A stretch of 64,000 nucleotides of DNA from Gammaproteobacteria bacterium (GTDB lineage: Bacteria > Pseudomonadota > Gammaproteobacteria > UBA6429 > Thiohalophilaceae): assembly GCA_029880855.1 (NCBI GenBank), contig JAOUNS010000001.1, forward strand, positions 1-64,000, given 5' to 3'. A program made the translations under genes and the position numbers. Below are positions 8,001-15,744 of this stretch, in pieces (the stretch's first letter is position 1; the number at the start of each line of letters is the position of its first letter). Under the pieces are notes generated by a model that worked only from the letters and a program-made list of their open reading frames with translations, had not been told where the DNA came from and made no database searches.

Positions 8001-10130
8001 ATGTTCAGCGCAACGATTCTCCAAGACCCGCACGGCCACACATACAAACTCCACGGACCGGGTGATCCGGTGATTGTGGGTGAACTGAGCTGCAAACAGT
8101 TTTCTAACGCCATTGAGGCCCAGAGTTTTATTCGCAGTCTGCGGGTTCCGATGGGATATTGGGATGATCTGGTCCATCGCTGCGGCCCCATGCCTTCCCA
8201 CTGCGCCAATAAAGAGGACCATATTGGTGAGTTATTGGCCAGCGGGCATCTCAAACTCTATCCGGTCATGTCCCAGGCGAAACAACAGGCCACGGCCAAG
8301 GATCGGACCATCAAGACCAGGGATGGCAAACGCCATCAGTTTATGGACGCCGGCGCCAAATTGAGTCATGACCGGTCAGCCCTGAAGGAATTTTCCAAAG
8401 CCGATGAAGCCCATGCCTATCTCGACAAGCTGGGCATGGATGAAAAACAGCTGAAAGCCATGGCCAAATCCCTGGATGTCTCGTTGCCCGCCACTGCGGT
8501 TGACGGCACTGCCGTCACTGCCGCCATCGCCAAGGCCATGGCGGCCAAACAGATTGTGGTAGTGGTCAAGGACACCACATCCGTCCCGAAACAGGAAGCA
8601 CCGGCCGCTGCACCAGGCAGCAGCGCAGGCCATGTGAAGATGGACAGTGCCGGAGCCGCCCCCGTAGCGGCAGAAGTTGTGGAAAAAAAGACCGACGCGG
8701 AGGAAGAAAAAAAACCTGAGTGCAAGAGGCAGTCTTTTAAAGTTTCATGCCGACATGGCAGAACTGTTGAAGTAACGCCAGACACAAAACATATGCCAAC
8801 TCTCGCGGTTGTTTCATCCACCAAGAAAATGCTTGATGAAGACAAGCAACAATTACTTGATCAAATCATCATAGAATCTGATATTTCTGATATCTGCGGA
8901 ACACACAAAAAAGGCCATCTGAAAACCACGGACAACTCTGGCGAAATTGTAGATCACGAAAAAGAGGGCGTTAAGGCAGTAATTAACACGCCGAGTGAAA
9001 AAGTGAGTTTACATTTCGGTTTTCTTAAATATTTATGGATGGATAATATTACGCCTCGCCGCTTTGAAGTTAATCATGCTTCTTGTGATAAAGACAAACT
9101 GAAAAATGCCGGTTCTGGTGTTGCTATTGAAGTCTATCCCAATGTTCAATTGGTTGGCACTGTTCATCTTGGAATGGGCAGCGGTTCAGCAAAAATTGTT
9201 GAAGATTCAGATAAGAAGGGTGCTTTCAAAAAAGAACTCAGCAAGAAACGTTTCTCTTTTGGTGGTTCATTAAAGCTAATCCAGGAAGACAACCAGCCTG
9301 AAATATCCACTGAATTTCTCGACACAGTCAAGGATACGGTTAGCGAAATTGAATCCGTTTCAAACGCACTTCAGGATATCATTGGCAAGTTTGATGAAGG
9401 TCGGAAACCAGCGATAGAGATAACCTGGCCAAATTTCGCTGTAGAGTTTTCCTCAAAAATAGCCGAAAAAAACGCCTCGCCTTCTGAAATCACCCGTGAT
9501 TTCAGTGTTAAATTCAAGGCGGATCCATTCATAAAACTCAGTGGCGAAGTCGATATACTACCCATTCTGCTGTCCCCCCTATTAGGCGGCGCCGTCGGTA
9601 AAAATATTATCGATAAGTTACTGGAAAACATGGAGGAAGGCTGGGGAAGTGAGGAAAGCTGGGCACACCTAAAAGCCAAGGCATCAATCATCCTGAGTTT
9701 ATCCGGCGAGCTGAAAGCGGAATTTGGCGTCGAAGGCAGCAATAAAACCGTGACTGCTGTTACCGGTGTACCTGTTGAATTCAGTTTTGGGTTCGAAGCC
9801 AAAGGTGAAATCAAGGTGGACGGTCATCTCTTGAAGGTAAAAATTGAGATTGTCGCCGGCATTGGCATCAAATCCAGCATTGATGTTGGTCTGGAATTCA
9901 AGGATGATGAAACCGGGCTCTATTGGAAACCAAAATTCATGTTTAATGGTATAAAAGCCTATATAGAAGGTGCGGCGAAACCTGAGAAAGATATCAAGGG
10001 TGAGAAAAAATCTTCTACTGGATTTAATCCCCTCGCTAAAACTGCAACTGTTAAGGCACACCCCAAAGAACATGTCTGGATCAGCCCAAGAAAGGTTGAT
10101 TTCGACAAACGTTATATTGCCAAATACTAG
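8001..10130 (+). CDS. Large uncharacterised protein, possible secreted effector
   Basis: 709 residues from the ATG at 8001, chosen because AGGGA lies 6 bases before it; the frame is open further upstream to 7947 without such a site. There is no signal peptide. Residues about 1-180 include a region with HTYKLHGPGDP and a charged helical part. Residues about 180-250 are an Ala/Pro-rich linker. The C-terminal half is rich in beta strands with alternating charge (SGELKAEFGVEG, EIKVDGHLLKVKIEI), as in membrane-active or shell-like proteins. No named domain is recognised. The stop codon is 2 bp before the start of an exported protein gene with no other ribosome binding site, so the two are translationally coupled. 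That pairing suggests effector and immunity protein, by inference only. Confidence 0.6.
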   Translation: MFSATILQDPHGHTYKLHGPGDPVIVGELSCKQFSNAIEAQSFIRSLRVPMGYWDDLVHRCGPMPSHCANKEDHIGELLASGHLKLYPVMSQAKQQATAKDRTIKTRDGKRHQFMDAGAKLSHDRSALKEFSKADEAHAYLDKLGMDEKQLKAMAKSLDVSLPATAVDGTAVTAAIAKAMAAKQIVVVVKDTTSVPKQEAPAAAPGSSAGHVKMDSAGAAPVAAEVVEKKTDAEEEKKPECKRQSFKVSCRHGRTVEVTPDTKHMPTLAVVSSTKKMLDEDKQQLLDQIIIESDISDICGTHKKGHLKTTDNSGEIVDHEKEGVKAVINTPSEKVSLHFGFLKYLWMDNITPRRFEVNHASCDKDKLKNAGSGVAIEVYPNVQLVGTVHLGMGSGSAKIVEDSDKKGAFKKELSKKRFSFGGSLKLIQEDNQPEISTEFLDTVKDTVSEIESVSNALQDIIGKFDEGRKPAIEITWPNFAVEFSSKIAEKNASPSEITRDFSVKFKADPFIKLSGEVDILPILLSPLLGGAVGKNIIDKLLENMEEGWGSEESWAHLKAKASIILSLSGELKAEFGVEGSNKTVTAVTGVPVEFSFGFEAKGEIKVDGHLLKVKIEIVAGIGIKSSIDVGLEFKDDETGLYWKPKFMFNGIKAYIEGAAKPEKDIKGEKKSSTGFNPLAKTATVKAHPKEHVWISPRKVDFDKRYIAKY

Positions 10131-10132
10131 AT

Positions 10133-11101
10133 ATGAAAAAAATTCAACAATTTATTTTGATAGCATTTTCAGGACTATTATTCATGAATGAAATTATTGC
10201 CGATCCTATACCTGTATTCGAAAAACCATGGTATACCCTGGAGCTGACCGCGACCGGTGTCGGGATTGATGCAAGGTTGAATGATATCTATGTTGATCAG
10301 GATGCGTATGGCGGCCACAGCACTACAGAATTTGAAGTAGGCACATCTATAATTGACGGTCTCAATGAAATCAAGATAATCATTTATCCATTTTTTAATG
10401 GTGATGACCAAACGCTTGATTATCACAAAGAGTCAGAAGTTAAAGCCACTTTGTACGTGCGTGAAAAAGATAACCGTGATGGCAAGAAATATGTAGTTGG
10501 CCATATTCATATCAATCCCAATCAGCCTCTGGAAAAAATAGCGGCAGGCAGTGCAGTCATACCCGGCGTGCCGGAACCGGTTGTCGATGTTACAAGCAAA
10601 CCACTTAAATTTCCCGGGCGTGACTATAACAAACAGATTGTAGTTACCCGCAAAACCTTGCCTGTTAAAAGCCCCTATCCACGCTGGGCATGGCAAGACG
10701 GGCAAGTCATCGAATACACGAAGGAAAATTTTAAAGCAATTTTGATGGAGTACAAAAAGATCTACGATGCCTATGCGCAAAGGGACATGAATACACTCTA
10801 CACGATTCATGCCGCACGAGCTCGTGAGAACGCAATCGCCTATTATCTTGGAGACAATATTGAGGCCGGCCACAAATTTATGAGTACAGGACAAATTCTG
10901 AAAGACTCTGGTGCGCATCTGGCTGAATTAAATATTGATGCAAAAAAACTCGATATTTATGCCAATGGGCGGATGGCACGAGTTGTTGATCTGGAGCAAT
11001 ACCATCCGGTCTTATTCTTTGATCCAGAAAAAGAATTGGTGCATATCATGAAGTTCGGCTTTTACAAGAACAAAACCGGTCAATGGGTGCTGATCCGCTG
11101 A
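10133..11101 (+). CDS. Exported protein of unknown function, copy A (possible immunity protein)
   Basis: 322 residues with a signal peptide ending around IIA-DPIP (residue 23), so it is predicted to be periplasmic. I recognise no domain. It shares residues about 28-256 perfectly with the paralogue at 12090, and differs in the signal peptide and the last 65 residues. It begins 2 bp after the stop of the 709-residue protein, with no separate ribosome binding site. This implies coupling with that gene, as is common for an effector and a periplasmic immunity protein. Confidence 0.65.
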   Translation: MKKIQQFILIAFSGLLFMNEIIADPIPVFEKPWYTLELTATGVGIDARLNDIYVDQDAYGGHSTTEFEVGTSIIDGLNEIKIIIYPFFNGDDQTLDYHKESEVKATLYVREKDNRDGKKYVVGHIHINPNQPLEKIAAGSAVIPGVPEPVVDVTSKPLKFPGRDYNKQIVVTRKTLPVKSPYPRWAWQDGQVIEYTKENFKAILMEYKKIYDAYAQRDMNTLYTIHAARARENAIAYYLGDNIEAGHKFMSTGQILKDSGAHLAELNIDAKKLDIYANGRMARVVDLEQYHPVLFFDPEKELVHIMKFGFYKNKTGQWVLIR

Positions 11102-11164
11102 TCGAAAACTGAATTCGGAGCGGCGTAGCAACAGAACGCTTCGTAAAAATACAGGGGAAATGAC

Positions 11165-11932
11165 ATGACCAGGGACACGGACACACTGCGCGAGCAGGAA
11201 CAGCAGCTATGGACCCTGATAGCGGCAAAGGCGGATGAAGATGATATCAGTGATCTGTTCCGTGAGATCACGAGGGAGCATGAGGATCGCATGCATTCGG
11301 ACTATCGCGATCTGCAAAGCAGGCACGACTATTGTGAATTTGCCCTGCAATTCCTGCGCAAGTACCCTGCATATGACCGTTACTCCATTGAATGGGAAAT
11401 CCAGGAAATATGGTCTGATTTTGCCGATAAAGCGGAATTCACCCCTGAACTGGAAAGCCTGTTATTTGCCGCGATACGCGACAATACCCTGACCGATACC
11501 CCTCGCGTCGAACAGATAGCCGCAGATTTCTATAAAAACAAGAATCTTGACAAGGCCAGAGCATATTATGATCTGGTCAGGGACAAGCTGACCGATGAAA
11601 AATCCTGGTGGCAACTCGCCGAATGTTATGCCGCCATTGATGATCTGCAAACAGCGGAAAGTATCCTTTATAAGGGCACATTCCAGCATCCCGACTCTTT
11701 TTTACTGGCCTGTAACCGCGGTTTTTATCTCTACCGCCTTGGTCAAATTGATGCCGCGCTGCTGACACTGGACGGTGTTATCCATTACGCCGAACAAAAA
11801 AAATATACCTCAGACTACTACTATATCTATGCCCTCGATCTGAAGATGACGATTTACAACAATCAGGGTATGTACATGAATGCCTTGCTGGAAAAAAGCC
11901 GTTTGTCGTCGGCGGGCAAGTCCTCTATATAG
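11165..11932 (+). CDS. TPR-like repeat protein
   Basis: 255 residues, soluble and helical. Residues about 115-245 contain degenerate tetratricopeptide units: ADFYKNKNLDKARAYYDLV, WWQLAECYAAIDDLQTAESI and GFYLYRLGQIDAALLTLDG. The ATG at 11165 follows AGGGGAAATGAC. It sits between the exported protein and ankyrin genes on the same strand. A second copy was almost entirely deleted (13089-13175). It is probably a protein-binding adaptor of this locus; the partner is unknown. Confidence 0.65.
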   Translation: MTRDTDTLREQEQQLWTLIAAKADEDDISDLFREITREHEDRMHSDYRDLQSRHDYCEFALQFLRKYPAYDRYSIEWEIQEIWSDFADKAEFTPELESLLFAAIRDNTLTDTPRVEQIAADFYKNKNLDKARAYYDLVRDKLTDEKSWWQLAECYAAIDDLQTAESILYKGTFQHPDSFLLACNRGFYLYRLGQIDAALLTLDGVIHYAEQKKYTSDYYYIYALDLKMTIYNNQGMYMNALLEKSRLSSAGKSSI

Positions 11933-11961
11933 TCACCTCACTGCCGGCTGAAGGAAAAACC

Positions 11962-12020
11962 ATGACCATAAATCGTTCACAACAAATGCTCATCAATGCG
12001 AACTGTCTTTATCATACACC
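11962..12020 (+). pseudogene. 5' remnant of the ankyrin gene
   Basis: Repeats the first about 59 bp of the intact ankyrin gene at 13205, including its ATG and the preceding GAAGGA-like site, then breaks off. It is the right-hand end of duplication unit A. Confidence 0.85.
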
Positions 12021-12027
12021 CCTGTTT

Positions 12028-12086
12028 CATGTCTGCATCAGCCCAAGAAAGGTTGATTTTGACAAACGTTATATTGCCAAATACCA
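12028..12086 (+). pseudogene. 3' remnant of the possible effector gene
   Basis: Repeats the last about 59 bp of the gene ending at 10130 (coding WISPRKVDFDKRYIAKY). The TAG stop has become CAG, so this frame would end a few codons later. It lies immediately before the second exported-protein gene, like the orphan toxin tips that precede extra immunity genes. Confidence 0.85.
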
Positions 12087-12089
12087 GAT

Positions 12090-13058
12090 ATGAAAAAGAT
12101 TCAATATTTTATTTTGATAGTATGTTCAGGACTTTTATCCATGAATGAAATTATTGCCGATCCTATACCTGCATTCGAAAAACCATGGTATACCCTGGAG
12201 CTGACCGCGACCGGTGTCGGGATTGATGCAAGGTTGAATGATATCTATGTTGATCAGGATGCGTATGGCGGCCACAGCACTACAGAATTTGAAGTAGGCA
12301 CATCTATAATTGACGGTCTCAATGAAATCAAGATAATCATTTATCCATTTTTTAATGGTGATGACCAAACGCTTGATTATCACAAAGAGTCAGAAGTTAA
12401 AGCCACTTTGTACGTGCGTGAAAAAGATAACCGTGATGGCAAGAAATATGTAGTTGGCCATATTCATATCAATCCCAATCAGCCTCTGGAAAAAATAGCG
12501 GCAGGCAGTGCAGTCATACCCGGCGTGCCGGAACCGGTTGTCGATGTTACAAGCAAACCACTTAAATTTCCCGGGCGTGACTATAACAAACAGATTGTAG
12601 TTACCCGCAAAACCTTGCCTGTTAAAAGCCCCTATCCACGCTGGGCATGGCAAGACGGGCAAGTCATCGAATACACGAAGGAAAATTTTAAAGCAATTTT
12701 GATGGAGTACAAAAAGATCTACGATGCCTATGCGCAAAGGGACATGAATACACTCTACACGATTCATGCCGCACGAGCTCGTGAGAACGCAATCGCCTAT
12801 TATCTTGGAGACAATATTGAGGCCGGCCACAAATTTATGAGTACAGGACAAATTCTGAAAGACTCTGGTGCACGTCTGGACTCATTTGAGTATGAAGGAA
12901 CAAAACTCGATATTTATGCCAATGGGCGGATGGCACGAATTGTTGATCTGGAGCAGTACCACCCTGTGCTATTTGTAGATACTGAAAAAGAATTGGTGCA
13001 TATCATGAAGTTCGGCTTTTACAAGGACAAAGCCGGTCAATGGGTACTGATACGCTGA
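12090..13058 (+). CDS. Exported protein of unknown function, copy B
   Basis: 322 residues, paralogue of the gene at 10133. Signal peptide residues differ (QYFILIVCSG against QQFILIAFSG), the central about 229 residues are identical, and the C-terminal 65 differ at about 15 positions. The pattern is an identical core with diverged ends. Unlike copy A it has no intact coding sequence upstream to couple to and no clear ribosome binding site, so its expression may be lower. Confidence 0.65.
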   Translation: MKKIQYFILIVCSGLLSMNEIIADPIPAFEKPWYTLELTATGVGIDARLNDIYVDQDAYGGHSTTEFEVGTSIIDGLNEIKIIIYPFFNGDDQTLDYHKESEVKATLYVREKDNRDGKKYVVGHIHINPNQPLEKIAAGSAVIPGVPEPVVDVTSKPLKFPGRDYNKQIVVTRKTLPVKSPYPRWAWQDGQVIEYTKENFKAILMEYKKIYDAYAQRDMNTLYTIHAARARENAIAYYLGDNIEAGHKFMSTGQILKDSGARLDSFEYEGTKLDIYANGRMARIVDLEQYHPVLFVDTEKELVHIMKFGFYKDKAGQWVLIR

Positions 13059-13088
13059 TCGGAAACTGACTCTGGAGTGGCTTATCAG

Positions 13089-13175
13089 ATGAAGATTTAC
13101 AACAATCAGGGTATGTACATGAATGCCTTGCTGGAAAAAAGCCGTTTGTCGTCGGCGGGCAAGTCCTCTATATAG
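13089..13175 (+). pseudogene. C-terminal remnant of the TPR gene
   Basis: Matches the last about 80 bp of the gene at 11165-11932. An in-frame ATG would give a 28-residue peptide (MKIYNNQGMYMNALLEKSR..). The missing part is 714 bp, a multiple of three. Probably not functional. Confidence 0.8.
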
Positions 13176-13204
13176 TCACCTCGCTGCCGGCTGAAGGAAC
13201 AACC

Positions 13205-15373
13205 ATGACCATAAATCGTTCACAACAAATGCTCATCAATGCGATCTGCCTTTATCATGCACCAGAGGTCGTGAAGTTTGCCGCTATCTTTTCCGACATG
13301 ACAGAACTGCTGGAAGAATGTATGGGCAATTTTGTGCAGGCCGTCAGCAATGGGCAGGCGGATATTCAACCGGGGACCTTTTTCAATGATGAACTGGCAG
13401 ACCTGGCCGGTGATTTTATTGATCAGGTTCAGGATCAGGCAGATGACATCATTGCTGATTATGGTCATTTACTGGATGAAATGGCCGCCACAGGCGGTCT
13501 GGCACAGGCACAAGAATGTGTAGACCAAATTAAAACCACTTTGCCCGGTCTGGTGCCGCTGGATCAACCCGCAGCGGCAAAAGATCTTTTGGCCTATCTG
13601 GGATTCATGGATAAGGAAAACCCGTACAGCCGGTTACTGTTTAATTTTCTGGACTGTTTTAAACCTGTCTTCAGTTTCATTGAGGAAGAACAACGCAGAG
13701 AGCGTGAAGAAGAACAGCAACAACAACACAACTGGTTTGCTGCGGCGGAAAAGAATGACACAGCGGCACTCCTGCCATTGCTGGAAGACGTGGATATCAC
13801 ACTGACAAACAATGACAGTCTGACCGCGCTGGCCGTCGCCGCATCGCTGGATCATGCAGAAACCGTGCGTCTGCTGCTTGAACATGGCGCCACACCCCAT
13901 GACAGTTTTTCTTCTCACAGTCCGGCGGTGCTGGCGGTACGCAACAACAGTACCCGGGCATTACAGTCCATGCTGGATAGCAACCATAGTGAACTGCAAA
14001 AGGTAAACTGGAAGTCCTTGCTTGAAGATATCTGCCAGGATGATCGCCTTGCTGTCTTCAGTCTTATCCTGGCTCATATTGATGATGAATTTGATCTTTC
14101 CGAACTTGCGGCCAGGGCCATTCGCAACCATGCCGGATTGATCTTGCAACACTTGCTGAAACAGGGCCTTGCTGCATCGGCAACCCGTTTTTCAACGCCG
14201 CTGAGTTTTATCGCGCTGGAGGAGTCCAATACGACTGCACTGGAGCTGTTGCTGGATAACGGCACGGATATCAACCAACCGGACTGGCACGACAGGATAC
14301 TGCTGGAAAAGGCGATTAATGACGACAAGCAAGCGTTCGTAACCCTGTTACTGTCACGCGGCGCCAACCTGGATGCCACCCGCTTGATTAACCTGCCTGA
14401 GATACTGGAAAAATTATCGGTCATCACCGGCGACCGTATTGCGGATTTAATTGACAAAGGTATCATCAAAACCGCCCGTATCCCTCTGCTGTTTTTTATT
14501 ATTGGCAAAACCAGCATCGATGCTGCTGAGCGGGAGATTGTCACCCACCTGCTGGACCGCTGCGATATTGATATCAATCTGATGGAAGAGGATGGGGATG
14601 ACAATCTCATCACGACCTGTTATGACGAAACACTGTTTAATTTGCTGCTTGAACGCAAACCCGATTTAAATGTTTCGTTTTCTGATTCCAACACCCTGGC
14701 GGAGAAACTGTTGGACCGTTTTGAAGGTCGCGCAATACAAAAATGTTTACAAGTCGGACTGAACCCCAATACCACCATCTATAGCCGCAGCCTGCTTTTT
14801 TACAGTATAAACAACAACTGCATCTATACGACAGATCTGATAGAGCGCGGTGCAGATGTGAATCAAACCGACAAGGAAGGCTATAGTGTTGTACAGCGAT
14901 TCATTGGTGAACCGGCCAAACTGGGTGATCATTTGATATTGCTGGCACAGCATGGCGCCGATTTTACCGGCAAGACCATTACCGGTTTACCCCTGTTTCA
15001 TGCCTTGTGCGCCATTTATTCCACTGATACTGTCCGGCAAATTGTCGAACTTACCGATCTTGATGTAAACGTTGTCGATAAACACGGGAATACTGCCCTC
15101 ATGCAGGCCTTGCATGCCAGACAGCTTGATACCATGGTTTATCTTGCCGGACTTGGTGTGAATGCCAATCAGGCCAATGCGCTTGACATGAGTCCCATTG
15201 CACATGCGGTTTATAATAATGACACGGAATTAATGCAGGTGTTAATCGAGCAATGCAACGCTGATGTCAATGTGATGCCGGTCGGCAAATCATTGCTGGA
15301 ACTGGCTGAAAGCGTCGAGAGTTATCAGGCCCTGGAATACCTTCACAGCCTCAGTGCCGAGGCAACGCCCTAG
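13205..15373 (+). CDS. Ankyrin repeat protein
   Basis: 722 residues, no signal peptide. Residues about 1-170 are a helical domain that is not ankyrin. From about residue 185 there are degenerate ankyrin repeats of about 33 residues, for example LTALAVAASLDHAETVRLLL, LLFYSINNNCIYTTDLIERG and TALMQALHARQLDTMVYLAG. Such proteins bind other proteins and occur as immunity or adaptor proteins beside secretion loci. The ATG follows CTGAAGGAACAACC. The stop overlaps the convergent lipoprotein gene by 4 bp. Confidence 0.85.
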   Translation: MTINRSQQMLINAICLYHAPEVVKFAAIFSDMTELLEECMGNFVQAVSNGQADIQPGTFFNDELADLAGDFIDQVQDQADDIIADYGHLLDEMAATGGLAQAQECVDQIKTTLPGLVPLDQPAAAKDLLAYLGFMDKENPYSRLLFNFLDCFKPVFSFIEEEQRREREEEQQQQHNWFAAAEKNDTAALLPLLEDVDITLTNNDSLTALAVAASLDHAETVRLLLEHGATPHDSFSSHSPAVLAVRNNSTRALQSMLDSNHSELQKVNWKSLLEDICQDDRLAVFSLILAHIDDEFDLSELAARAIRNHAGLILQHLLKQGLAASATRFSTPLSFIALEESNTTALELLLDNGTDINQPDWHDRILLEKAINDDKQAFVTLLLSRGANLDATRLINLPEILEKLSVITGDRIADLIDKGIIKTARIPLLFFIIGKTSIDAAEREIVTHLLDRCDIDINLMEEDGDDNLITTCYDETLFNLLLERKPDLNVSFSDSNTLAEKLLDRFEGRAIQKCLQVGLNPNTTIYSRSLLFYSINNNCIYTTDLIERGADVNQTDKEGYSVVQRFIGEPAKLGDHLILLAQHGADFTGKTITGLPLFHALCAIYSTDTVRQIVELTDLDVNVVDKHGNTALMQALHARQLDTMVYLAGLGVNANQANALDMSPIAHAVYNNDTELMQVLIEQCNADVNVMPVGKSLLELAESVESYQALEYLHSLSAEATP

Positions 15374-15744
15374 GGCATAATCAGAAACGATATGTGTGTA
15401 TTATCTTTGGGCCGCTGGATAAACTCCTGAAATGGCGGCTCTTTTCCCGACAGGATGATCACCTGCAGTACATCCTCCATCTCTGCCGATAATTGTGCCG
15501 GCTGCGTTGGCCGATTACGGGTCAGGTTATAAACCCGGTAACCATAGTCGATCTGGTTTTCTCTGGCTGTTCTCACCAGCTCGGATAACGCCGCCTGCTC
15601 TGCCTGTGCGGTTTTGGCATTGACAAGGTTATGAATTTTTTCTTTAAACATGCCCGTTACCGAATCAGAACCACAGCCCGCGCAACCCAAGACAAGCCAG
15701 ATTATTACGCAGCAGCGCAAGAAGGCCGCCATGCGGCGCCTCAA
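15370..15744 (-). CDS. Small predicted lipoprotein
   Basis: 124 residues. The N-terminal hydrophobic segment ends in CAGC, a lipobox near residue 24. The mature part is short, charged and helical and I do not recognise it. It overlaps the end of the peptidase/barrel gene by 4 bp (ATGA), so the two are translationally coupled and may act together at the outer membrane. Confidence 0.65.
   Translation of the reverse strand: MRRRMAAFLRCCVIIWLVLGCAGCGSDSVTGMFKEKIHNLVNAKTAQAEQAALSELVRTARENQIDYGYRVYNLTRNRPTQPAQLSAEMEDVLQVIILSGKEPPFQEFIQRPKDNTHISFLIMP

Larger units (their letters stand above)
10071..13263 (+). repeat. Tandem duplication, about 1957-bp unit, second copy eroded
   Basis: Unit A (10071-12027) runs from the 3' end of the 709-residue gene through the exported protein and TPR genes into the first about 59 bp of an ankyrin gene. 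Unit B (12028 onward) repeats this with an offset of 1957 bp. After 13058 the offset drops to 1243 bp, so 714 bp of the TPR gene are missing. About 700 bp inside the exported-protein gene appear identical, while its ends differ. This indicates later gene conversion. Confidence 0.9.
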
